From Methylobacterium sp. NMS14P (lineage in GTDB: Bacteria; Pseudomonadota; Alphaproteobacteria; Rhizobiales; Beijerinckiaceae): 64,000 nt of DNA. Each line of letters starts with the position of its first letter. Position 1 is the first letter of the stretch. Both the position numbers and the translations under genes were made by a program. Positions 34,845 to 42,782 of this stretch are shown in pieces. The stretch is from the NCBI RefSeq assembly GCF_028583545.1, contig NZ_CP087107.1, positions 62,001 to 126,000 on the forward strand, given 5' to 3'. Under the pieces are notes generated by a model. It ran no database searches. It was not told where the DNA came from and worked only from the letters and a program-made list of their open reading frames with translations.

Positions 34845-35708
34845 GTGCTGATGCGCTCGAAGCTGTTCGTCCCGGCCTCCCGGCCCGAACTGTTCGCGAA
34901 GGCCGCCGCCGGCCCCGCCGACGCCCTCTCCTTCGACCTCGAGGACGCCGTGCCGGAAGCCCGCAAGGACGCGGCGCGGGACGCTCTCGCGGCCTATCTG
35001 CGGGAAGCGCCCTCCGGTCTGCGCCAGACCGTCGTGGTGCGGGTCAACGCCCCCGGCACCGGGCATTTCGCGCGCGACCTCGAGGCGGTGGCCCTGCCGC
35101 GCACGGACCTCATCAACCTGCCGATGGTCGAGGAACCGGCCGCCATCACCGCGGCGGCCACCCGCCTCGACGGGTTGGATCCGGCGGGCCGCATCCGCCT
35201 CCTCGTCAACATCGAGACGCCACGGTCGCTGCGCCGGGCGGCCGACCTCGCCCGCGCGCATCCCCGCGTCGCCGGCCTGCAGATCGGCTACGCAGACCTG
35301 CTCGAGCCCTGCGGCATCGACCGCGACGACGCCTCGGCCCTGGCCCAGATCCGCCTCGCCGTCCGGCTCGCGGCCGCGGAGGCCGACGTGCCCGCCTACG
35401 ACGGGGCGTTCGCGGCGGTGAAGGAGCCCGAGGCGTTCCGCGCGGAGTGCGAGGCCGCCCGCCGCCACGGCTTCGCCGGCAAGACCTGCATCCATCCGAG
35501 CCAGGTCGAGATCGCCAACGCCGCCTTCCTGCCGCGCCCGGACGAGGTGGCGTGGTCGCGCCGCATCCTGGCGGCCGCCGCCGAGGCCGAGGCGCGGGGG
35601 CTCGGGGCGATCCTCGTGGACGGCAGGATGATCGATCCGCCCTTCCTGGCCCGGGCCCGCGCCGTCGTGGCGCTGTCCGACCTCCACAGCGGGACGGAAG
35701 CCCGATGA
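34845..35708 (+). CDS. HpcH/HpaI aldolase/citrate lyase beta-like protein (CitE-like)
   Basis: A 287-residue TIM-barrel lyase. Motifs are RSKLFVPASRPELF (about 4-17), SFDLEDAVPEARKD with the Mg-binding acid cluster, VVRVNAPGT, LLVNIETPRSL with the second Mg-binding Glu, GLQIGYADLLEP and KTCIHPSQVEIANAAF. Stand-alone CitE relatives cleave malyl-CoA, citramalyl-CoA or similar to acetyl-CoA plus an oxoacid. The GTG start is 5 bases after GGAGG. The ATG of the CoA-transferase overlaps its stop (ATGA), so the two act together; the transferase would make the CoA ester that this enzyme splits. Confidence 0.9.
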   Translation: MLMRSKLFVPASRPELFAKAAAGPADALSFDLEDAVPEARKDAARDALAAYLREAPSGLRQTVVVRVNAPGTGHFARDLEAVALPRTDLINLPMVEEPAAITAAATRLDGLDPAGRIRLLVNIETPRSLRRAADLARAHPRVAGLQIGYADLLEPCGIDRDDASALAQIRLAVRLAAAEADVPAYDGAFAAVKEPEAFRAECEAARRHGFAGKTCIHPSQVEIANAAFLPRPDEVAWSRRILAAAAEAEARGLGAILVDGRMIDPPFLARARAVVALSDLHSGTEAR

Positions 35709-36946
35709 CCATGCGTGACCTGCACCGGCGCGACTACCGGCCCGAGGCCAGCGGCATCCTCGACGGCGTGCGCATCCTCGACCTCTCCCGCCTCTTCGCC
35801 GGCAACGTGCTGACTCAGATGCTCGGCGATTTCGGCGCCGAGGTGATCAAGGTCGAGCCCCCCGAGGGCGACACCCTGCGCGCCTGGAAAACCGAGGGTG
35901 TGGAGACCCACTGGAAGATCTACGCCCGCAACAAGAAGAGCCTGTGCCTGTCGCTGCGCGATCCGCGCGCCGTCGACGTGATCCGCGCCCTGGTGCCGTC
36001 CTGCCAGATGCTGGTGGAGAGCTTCCGGCCGGGGGTGCTCGAAGCGATGGGCCTGGCGCCCGAGGCCCTGCACGCCCTCAATCCCGGCCTGACCATCATC
36101 CGCATCTCCGGCTGGGGCCAGGACGGGCCCTACGCGCAGCGGCCCGGCTTCGGCACCGTGATCGAGGGGTTCTCCGGCTTCGCGGCGATGAACGGTTTCG
36201 CGGATCGCGAGCCCGTGCTGCCGCCGATGTACCTCGCCGACGGGGTCGCCGGCCTCACCGGGGCCTCGGCCGCGATGATCGCGCTCCGCGAGGTGGAGGT
36301 GAATGGCGGCCGCGGGCAGGTGATCGATCTGCCGCTCCTCGACCCGCTCTTCGCGATCCTCAGCCCGCAGGCGGCGCATCACCGGCTCACCGGCACGGTG
36401 AAGCCGCGCACCGGCTCGCGCTCGACGAACTCGGCGCCGCGAAACGCCTATCGGTGCAGCGATGGCCGCTACGTCGGCCTGTCGGGCTCGATCCAGAAGA
36501 TGGCCGAGCGCCTGTTCTGGGCGATCGGGCGCCCGGACCTCGTGGACGACCCGCGCTTCCGCACCAACGCCGACCGGTTGCGCCACGTCGACGAGCTCGA
36601 CGCGATCATCGGCGCATTCATCGCGCGGCGGACGCAGGACGAGAACGTCGCCTTCTTCGAGGCGGCCGAGGTGACGATCGGCCCGATCAACGATGCGGCC
36701 AAGCTCGTCGCCGACCCGCACGTGGTCGAGCGCGAACTCGTCGCCGACTATCCCGACCCGGACATGGGGCTGATCCCCATGCACGCCGTCGTGCCGCGCC
36801 TGCACGATCGGCCGGGCTCGATCCGCACCCCCGCGCCGACACTCGGCCAGCACAACCGCGAACTGCTCGGCCGGATCGGCATCGCGGGCGCGGCCTTCGA
36901 CGGGCTCGTCGAGGCGGGCGTGGTGCGCGGCGGCGACACCCGGTGA
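35705..36946 (+). CDS. Class III CoA-transferase (CaiB/BaiF family)
   Basis: A 413-residue family III CoA-transferase. It opens with GVRILDLSRLFAGNVLTQML, and then GDFGAEVIKVEPPEGDTLR binds the CoA nucleotide region. The catalytic Asp is D179 in MYLADGVAGLTGA. RGQVIDLPLLDPLFAIL and SGSIQKMAERLFWAIG follow. Coupling to the CitE-like gene and a 2HCT carrier suggests it activates malate, citramalate, itaconate or a related acid, as in succinyl-CoA:malate/citramalate transferases. The exact acid cannot be read from the sequence. Confidence 0.92.
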   Translation: MTMRDLHRRDYRPEASGILDGVRILDLSRLFAGNVLTQMLGDFGAEVIKVEPPEGDTLRAWKTEGVETHWKIYARNKKSLCLSLRDPRAVDVIRALVPSCQMLVESFRPGVLEAMGLAPEALHALNPGLTIIRISGWGQDGPYAQRPGFGTVIEGFSGFAAMNGFADREPVLPPMYLADGVAGLTGASAAMIALREVEVNGGRGQVIDLPLLDPLFAILSPQAAHHRLTGTVKPRTGSRSTNSAPRNAYRCSDGRYVGLSGSIQKMAERLFWAIGRPDLVDDPRFRTNADRLRHVDELDAIIGAFIARRTQDENVAFFEAAEVTIGPINDAAKLVADPHVVERELVADYPDPDMGLIPMHAVVPRLHDRPGSIRTPAPTLGQHNRELLGRIGIAGAAFDGLVEAGVVRGGDTR

Positions 36947-36966
36947 CGACGACAGGGAGGATGGGA

Positions 36967-37896
36967 ATGCCCATGCTGACACGCCGCGGCTTCGTCGCGG
37001 CCACGATGGCCGGCGTGGCGCTGCCGCGCGGGGCGCTGGCCGCCGACGGACCGGTCCCGAACTCCGCCGGCACCGAGGGGCCGCGCCGTCTTGCGCCCGC
37101 CGGGGCCTGCGACTGCCACTTCCACATCATCGACGCGCGCTTCCCGCCCCCCGACACGCCGAAGCCCCCGGGCATGACGGTCGACGATTACCGCCTGCTC
37201 CAGGCGCGCCTCGGCACGACCCGCGCCGTGCCGGTGCAGCCGAAGAACCACGGCACCGATCCGACCTGTCTCCTCGACGCCCTCGCGCGCTTCGGCGGGA
37301 ACGGGCGCGGCATCGCCGTCCTTCGCCCGGACGTCACGGACGCCGCGCTGAAGCGCCTCGACGCCGGCAACGTGCGCGGCCTGCGCTTCAGCGTCTGGAA
37401 TCCCAACGACACCGTGGCCCCGATCGCCGCGATCGAGCCGCTGGCCAAGCGCGTCGCCGATCTCGGCTGGCACGTGCAGCTGCACATGTCCGGGGACCAG
37501 ATCCGGGAGAACGCGGCTCTGCTGAACCGGCTGCCCTGCGGGATCGTGTTCGACCATATGGGCCGCCTCGATCCCGCCAGGGGGCCCGACGACCCCGCCT
37601 TCGCGACCATCGCCGGCTTGGTCGAGAAAGGACGGGCCTGGGTGAAGCTCGCGGGCGCCTACCTGAACACCCGAGCCGGCCCGCCCGAGTATCCGGACGC
37701 GACCCGCACCGCCCGGGCCTTCGTGAAGCTCGCGCCCGAACGCCTCGTCTGGGGCAGCGACTGGCCGCACGTCACCGAGACGCACAAGCCCGACGACGCG
37801 GTGCTGTTCGACCTGCTCTCCGACTGGGCCGGCAGCGAGGCCACGCGCGACAGGATCCTCGTCGACAACCCGGCCAAGCTCTACGGCTTCGCCTGA
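36967..37896 (+). CDS. Tat-exported amidohydrolase, LigI-like (paralog 3)
   Basis: A 309-residue protein of the same type as those at 19394 and 20382 but on the other strand. The Tat signal is MLTRRGFVAATMAGVALPRG (about 3-22). The metal motif GACDCHFHIIDARFPPP follows, then VPVQPKNHGTDPTCLLDAL, VRGLRFSVWNPND, LGWHVQLHMSGDQI, GIVFDHMGRLDP and LVWGSDWPHVTETHKPDDA...NPAKLYGFA. A periplasmic lactonase-like hydrolase is expected. The ATG at 36967 was chosen because the GGGAGG ribosome site at 36955-36960 directly abuts the ATG at 36961. It lies 20 bases after the CoA-transferase. Confidence 0.88.
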   Translation: MPMLTRRGFVAATMAGVALPRGALAADGPVPNSAGTEGPRRLAPAGACDCHFHIIDARFPPPDTPKPPGMTVDDYRLLQARLGTTRAVPVQPKNHGTDPTCLLDALARFGGNGRGIAVLRPDVTDAALKRLDAGNVRGLRFSVWNPNDTVAPIAAIEPLAKRVADLGWHVQLHMSGDQIRENAALLNRLPCGIVFDHMGRLDPARGPDDPAFATIAGLVEKGRAWVKLAGAYLNTRAGPPEYPDATRTARAFVKLAPERLVWGSDWPHVTETHKPDDAVLFDLLSDWAGSEATRDRILVDNPAKLYGFA

Positions 37897-37912
37897 TCGG
37901 AGAACCGGCCTG

Positions 37913-39383
37913 ATGGGAGAGCCGCGGATGCGGAGTTCGACCTCGCCCTCCCGCCGCCGCGTCGCCGCGTGGTTGGCCGCGGGCCTCGCCCTCGCCGCCG
38001 AGCCGGCGAGGGCCGCCCCCGGCGGGGAGCCTCCCCTCGCCGACCGGCTCGCGGCCTACGCCCACCGCCTGCGGTTCGAGGATCTCGACCCGGCCACGGT
38101 CGAGACGGTGAAGGTCCACCTCATCGACGCGCTGGGATGCGGGCTCGTCGCCCTCGATGCCGGGCCGGTGCGGATCTGCCGGGAGATCGCGCTCAGCGAC
38201 GGGGTCGGTTCCGCGACCATCCTCGGCACCGACCGGCGGACCAGTCCGGAGCTCGCCGCCTTCCAACGGCGTCGCCATCCGCTACGAGGATTTCAACGAC
38301 GTCTATGTCGGGCGCGAGCCGGGCCATCCCAGCGACACCATCGCCGCCTGCCTCGCCGTGGCCGAGGCCGAGGGCGCCACGGGTCGCGACCTCATCGCGG
38401 CGATCGCCGTCGCGTACGAGATCACCTGTCGCCTGCTCGACGCCGCCGAAGTGACGGGGCGTGGCTGGGACCATCCGGTCTACAGCCTGCCCGCCTCGGC
38501 GCTGGCCGCGGGCCGGCTGATGCGGCTCGCGCCGGAGGCCCTGACCCAGGCCGTCAACCTCGCGATCAACGGCCACATCGCCATGAACCAGACCCGCGTC
38601 CAGACCCTCTCGGACTGGAAGGGCGTGGCTGATGCCGAGGCGACCCGCGCGGGGGTGTTCGCGGCGCGCCTCGCCCGTGCCGGGCTGACGGGGCCGGCGC
38701 CGATCTTCGAGGGCCGTGCCGGCTTCTTCAAACAGGTCTCCGGCCCGTTCACCGTCGACGTTGCGACCTTCGGCGGCCAGGGACGCCCCTTCCGCGTCGC
38801 GCAATGCGGGATCAAGCCGTACCCGGCGCAGGTCTACTGCCTGACGGCGATTCCGGCCGGCATCGCCATCGCCGCGGAAGCCGGTGGCGTCGACAGGATC
38901 CGCAGCCTGCGCATCGACACGACGCATCTCGGCTACGTCACCGCCGGCCGCGACCGCGAGAAATGGCGCCCGACGACGAAGGACACGGCCGACCACAGCC
39001 TGCCCTACATCACGGCGCGGGCGATGCTCGACGGTGCCATCACCAACGACAGCTACGCCCCCGACAAGCTCCGCGATCCGTCCCTGCTGGCGCTCATCGA
39101 CCGGATCACCGTCGCCGAGGAGCCCGCCCTGACGGCCATGCAGCCGAGAGCGGTGCCGAACCGCTTGACCGCCACACTGGCGGACGGACGCGAGATCGTC
39201 CGCCAGGTCGATGATGTCCCGGGCTTCGTGGCGCGGCCGATGACCCGCGACGACGTCGAGCGCAAGTTCCGCATGAATGCCGGCAAGCGCCTCGACCCGC
39301 GCGAGGTTCGCCGCATCCTCGACGCCCTCTGGGCGATCGATGGACGGCCCGACCTCACCGGCCTGCTCGCGTCACTGTCCTGA
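37913..39383 (+). pseudogene. MmgE/PrpD-family protein, frameshifted, with export signal
   Basis: Reads as an MmgE/PrpD protein (2-methylcitrate dehydratase, cis-aconitate decarboxylase and relatives) only if two frames are joined. Frame 2 (37913 to about 38264) encodes a twin-arginine-like signal (SRRRVAAWLAAGLALAA) and LADRLAAYAHRLRFEDLDPA...HLIDALGCG...GTDRRTSPELAAF. Frame 3 from about 38266 to 39383 continues NGVAIRYEDFNDVYVGREPGHPSD to the end RRILDALWAIDGRPDL. The family motif AAFANGVAxRxxDFND shows that two bases (GC) are missing at about 38264. Either the gene is dead or this is a sequence error. Export is unusual for this family. It closes the LysR-controlled operon. The start could also be the ATG at 37928. 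Confidence 0.85.
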
Positions 39384-39476
39384 GCGAGCCGGAAGGGGAC
39401 GGCCATTCCGCCCTCGGTCAGCTGGCGCTGTCGCCCCACGTCGTGGCGGCAACCTCTGCGCTTGGCTGCTCCCCGC

Positions 39477-40532
39477 TCAGCCCTCCGGCGGGCCAACGGT
39501 ATCGGCCGCGTGGGCCTCGCGGGACCCGAGCGGCTTCGGCTGCCCGGTCGTGCTGTCGCGCGCCGTCTGACGTTCGATCTCGGCGTTCAGCTTGGCTCCG
39601 AGAAGCACGATCACGACCGAGAACCAGATCCACGTCATGAATCCGACGCCCGCGCCGAGCGAGCCGTAGATCCTGTTGTAGCTGTCGAAGCTGGCGACGT
39701 ACCACGAGAACGAGACCGAGGCGCAGACCCAGGAGACGGCCGCGGCGGCGCCACCCCAGCTCACCCAACGCCACTTGGCCTCGCGCCGACTGGGTCCGTA
39801 CCGATACGTCACGGCTAGGGCGAGGCTGACGAGGATCAGCAGTCCCGGCCAGCGCAACAGACGCAGCGCGGTGTCCGTCAGGGCGCCCAGACCGAGCTGG
39901 TTGAGCGCGATCGGCAGGATCACGACCAGGCTGGTGACGGTCAGGGCGAACAGGATGCCGCTGAGCGTGAACAGGAAGGTGGTGGCGTAGAAGCGCATCA
40001 GCGAGCGCTTCTCGCGCTCCCGGTAGATGACGTTGAGCGCATCGAAGAGGGCGCTCACCCCCGAATTCGCGCTCCAGAAGGCGATCAACACGCTCACCAG
40101 CGAGGCTGTGCTGAGCGCACCGGTGCTCTGCTGGGCGACGCGGATGAGCTGGTCCGACAGGAGATCGAGGACGCCGCTCGGCAGCACGCCCATGAGGAGG
40201 CTCACGTGCTGGCTGATGGCGTGCGGGTCGGAGAACAGACTGTAGAGCGACACGATGGTCGCGAGCGCCGGGAAGGTCGCCAACAGGGTGAAGAAGGCGA
40301 CGCCGCCGGCCGTGGCGAGTACGCGATCGCGCGGGAACGAGTACAGGACCCTGAAGAGGACGTCCTTCCACCCCGCGGCCGGGATCTGGGCGGGATCGTC
40401 TGCGGTTCGGCCACGCCCCGGTTCGCGCGCCCGGCTCTGAGCGAGGGTGAGGCTTCTCGGGTCAGGGCGGCGCGTGCTGACGGAGCGCCAATCTTCGCCC
40501 TCATCCTCGTCGTGGTTCTCGTCGGGGGTCAC
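39477..40532 (-). CDS. YihY/BrkB-family inner-membrane protein
   Basis: A 351-residue membrane protein with six hydrophobic segments between about residues 70 and 320. BrkB/YihY features are DRVLATAGGVAFFTLLATFPAL, the loop SANSGVSALFDALNVIYREREKR, YRYGPSRREAKWRWVSWGG, and SYNRIYGSLGAGVGFMTWIW. Both termini are hydrophilic. The family has no settled biochemical role. It starts with GTG at 40532; the preceding region is acidic and Arg-rich as in other members. It is convergent with the PrpD-like gene and not obviously linked to neighbours. Confidence 0.92.
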   Translation of the reverse strand: MTPDENHDEDEGEDWRSVSTRRPDPRSLTLAQSRAREPGRGRTADDPAQIPAAGWKDVLFRVLYSFPRDRVLATAGGVAFFTLLATFPALATIVSLYSLFSDPHAISQHVSLLMGVLPSGVLDLLSDQLIRVAQQSTGALSTASLVSVLIAFWSANSGVSALFDALNVIYREREKRSLMRFYATTFLFTLSGILFALTVTSLVVILPIALNQLGLGALTDTALRLLRWPGLLILVSLALAVTYRYGPSRREAKWRWVSWGGAAAAVSWVCASVSFSWYVASFDSYNRIYGSLGAGVGFMTWIWFSVVIVLLGAKLNAEIERQTARDSTTGQPKPLGSREAHAADTVGPPEG

Positions 40533-40870
40533 GAGGGATCCTGCGCGGCGGTCTACGCGGGCGCACTATGCGCTGTCCGGGCGCGGTGCCGACCGCGTCG
40601 GCCGTTTCGCCGCATCACGGGGTGGCCGTTCGGCCTCGCGCCCATACCACCCGCTCCGGAGGTCTTTTGCAATCTCCGAAAGCGGCCATACCCCGGGCGG
40701 GTCTCACCCCGGGAACTGGCGGCGTTGCGGCCTCCGGTGGTGCCGTGACCGATGTGCCCCGGTGTAGAGTAATCCCCGGCTGCCGAAGAGGGCGGAGATT
40801 CGCGGCTCGATCTCGATCCCGCGTCGGCAGCACCTTCGATTCGAATTCATCGAGCCTCAGAGACAGATCA
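40533..40870. other. Intergenic region upstream of the BrkB gene
   Basis: About 340 bases between the stop of the GH16 gene and the BrkB start. No gene, hairpin or clear promoter box was recognised. Confidence 0.4.
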
Positions 40871-42154
40871 TTACATGCCGAACATGTTCGCGGTCGGAGC
40901 GTGCAACGTGAAAGCGTGGCCCTCATCGATCCAGCCGCTTCCGGCATGACCTTGCTCGATGTAGCTGATCTCGTCGGCACTGGAAGCGTAGTAGTGGCGC
41001 CCGCTCTCGGTGTTGACGAATCGCTCGATGTTCAACGCGTTCGATCCGGCGGTGGTCGAACTGGCGTAGGCGTCGAACGCGACGCCGTCGTAGTGGTAGC
41101 CGGAGCCGTCCGAGAGAAGCCCGTCGCGCTCCGCGGTGCTGGTCGTGTAGAAGTGGTCGCCGGTCGTCGGGTTGGTGAATCGAAAGACGTCGTCGGTGGC
41201 CGACGACGATGCCGGGGCGGCCCAGCCGACGCCCTGATAGGCATATCCAGACTGGGTGCTCTCCAGATGCGCGCGTTCTGCCGCGCTGGCCGTGTAGAAG
41301 TGCTGCCCGGAGGCCGCGTCATAGAAGTGAAAGACCGGCTCCAGCGCCGTGGCGGAGCCCGGGTTGGCCTGATAGGCGCGCATGTAGTCGATGTTCATCT
41401 GCGCGGGAAACGGCGTCGTCGCGTCGACGTCGCCCGGCCACGAGCCGCCGACGGCCAGGTTCGCGATCATGTACATGGGCTTGTCCAGACCGGCCGGCGT
41501 CGGTGTCCGGTAGATCTCCTGTCCGTCGAAGTAGAAGGTCAGGGTGTCCGGTTGCCAGTCGACGCCGTAAGTGTGGTAGCCGCCGCTCATGTCGGCGACG
41601 TTGGAGATCCCCTGGCTCATCGTGTGGTTGCCGGGTGTCTGGCCCGGCGCCAGGCTGTGCACCGTGGTGTAGAGCGTGCCGGGATCGTGCCCGAGCATCT
41701 CCATCACGTCGATCTCGGGCGGCCAGGAGCCGTCCTCCGGGAGCAACCAGAAGGCCGGCCAGTAACCCTGACCGGCGGGCAGTTCGGCCCTCATCTCGAA
41801 GTAGCCGTAGGTCTGGCTGAAACTGTGGAAGGTATTGATCATCCCCGAGGTGTAGGGCTGGTCCCCCAGATCCTGGAGCCGAGATGGGTCTGACGGTGCG
41901 GCCGTGATGCTGAGGATCCCGTCGTGCACGCTGAACGGGCTCGGGAGCGCGCTGCCGGCGGGTTGATCGGCGCGGACATACCATTGCTGCTCCTGATTGA
42001 AGGGGAGCGTTCCGGTCGACGTGACGTGGATGCTCCATTGCGGGCCGCCCGAGGTGTCGAGACCCGCGGTGCCGTCCCAGAGCCTCAGCGTGTCGAAGTC
42101 CTCGCTGTACGTGAGGGTCGCTGTCTGGGCGAGATTGCTCGGATCGATACTCAC
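40871..42154 (-). CDS. GH16 glycoside hydrolase with C-terminal DUF5648-like repeats
   Basis: A 427-residue predicted secreted beta-glucanase-like enzyme. Residues ~10-270 are a GH16 jelly roll: FDTLRLWDG, MINTFHSFSQTYGYFEMRAELP, and the catalytic signature PEIDVMEM (E-x-D-x-x-E) with nucleophile and acid/base Glu. YHTYGVDWQPDTLTFYFDGQ and a PMYMIANLAVGGSWPG segment follow. The last ~150 residues are three DUF5648-like units: FHFYDAASGQHFYTASAAER, FRFTNPTTGDHFYTTSTAER and ERFVNTESGRHYYASSADE. There is no Sec or Tat signal, as in PlyA/ExsH-type glycanases exported by PrsDE type I systems, and such a system lies 3.3 kb away. It starts with GTG after AGGTG. Confidence 0.9.
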   Translation of the reverse strand: MSIDPSNLAQTATLTYSEDFDTLRLWDGTAGLDTSGGPQWSIHVTSTGTLPFNQEQQWYVRADQPAGSALPSPFSVHDGILSITAAPSDPSRLQDLGDQPYTSGMINTFHSFSQTYGYFEMRAELPAGQGYWPAFWLLPEDGSWPPEIDVMEMLGHDPGTLYTTVHSLAPGQTPGNHTMSQGISNVADMSGGYHTYGVDWQPDTLTFYFDGQEIYRTPTPAGLDKPMYMIANLAVGGSWPGDVDATTPFPAQMNIDYMRAYQANPGSATALEPVFHFYDAASGQHFYTASAAERAHLESTQSGYAYQGVGWAAPASSSATDDVFRFTNPTTGDHFYTTSTAERDGLLSDGSGYHYDGVAFDAYASSTTAGSNALNIERFVNTESGRHYYASSADEISYIEQGHAGSGWIDEGHAFTLHAPTANMFGM

Positions 42155-42782
42155 GGGTCACCTGCCCATTCGCCGCCTTCACCGAAGTGACTGTACCGGA
42201 CGATACAATCATAAGCTGCAATACGGAATCCGTGCGCCGGTTCCGGCAGTGAGTGCTGCGCACCGTTTCGGTGACGGCGCGACGCGCCGGGCACCGCTGT
42301 CGATGCGCGCGGGGCGACATGGCGCATTTGAGTAAGCCGTTGTTGTATCGATGCATCCGTTGTCTGTGGAGCTCATCGTTCTCCGGGCATTGGTCTGATC
42401 TGTAAACGACCGCATGACATCGGAGATGTTGGCGAAGTTCAGGCGCGACGATGTGAGCGTATATTAGATCTTGAGTGCTGCGCGGACATGGGCTTGACGG
42501 CGACGGGCGTCGCTCTCGATTGCTCAAAGCGCGGACATCGCCTCGCCATTCTCAAGTATGCGCGCCCGTCGGCGACGTCCCGCAGGAGTGAAACCCGTCG
42601 TCGAGGAGGCGGACATTCTCGAGCTGAGGCCGAAGACCAAGATGGTCGACCCGCTTCGTGTGCCGGCATTCCGAAGGGTAGCGCGCAGCAACGGAGCGTC
42701 GCCGGCTCGGTAATCACTACGGACACGCGATTTTGCAACCCATAATTGCACTGCTGGTTACGCATCAAAACCGGAGGTGCCC
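42155..42782. other. Divergent intergenic region between GH16 and repeat-protein genes
   Basis: About 630 bases, moderately less GC-rich than the flanks. It must hold both promoters. The open frames on either strand here have no family features and no ribosome sites. No operator palindrome could be fixed with confidence. Confidence 0.45.
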
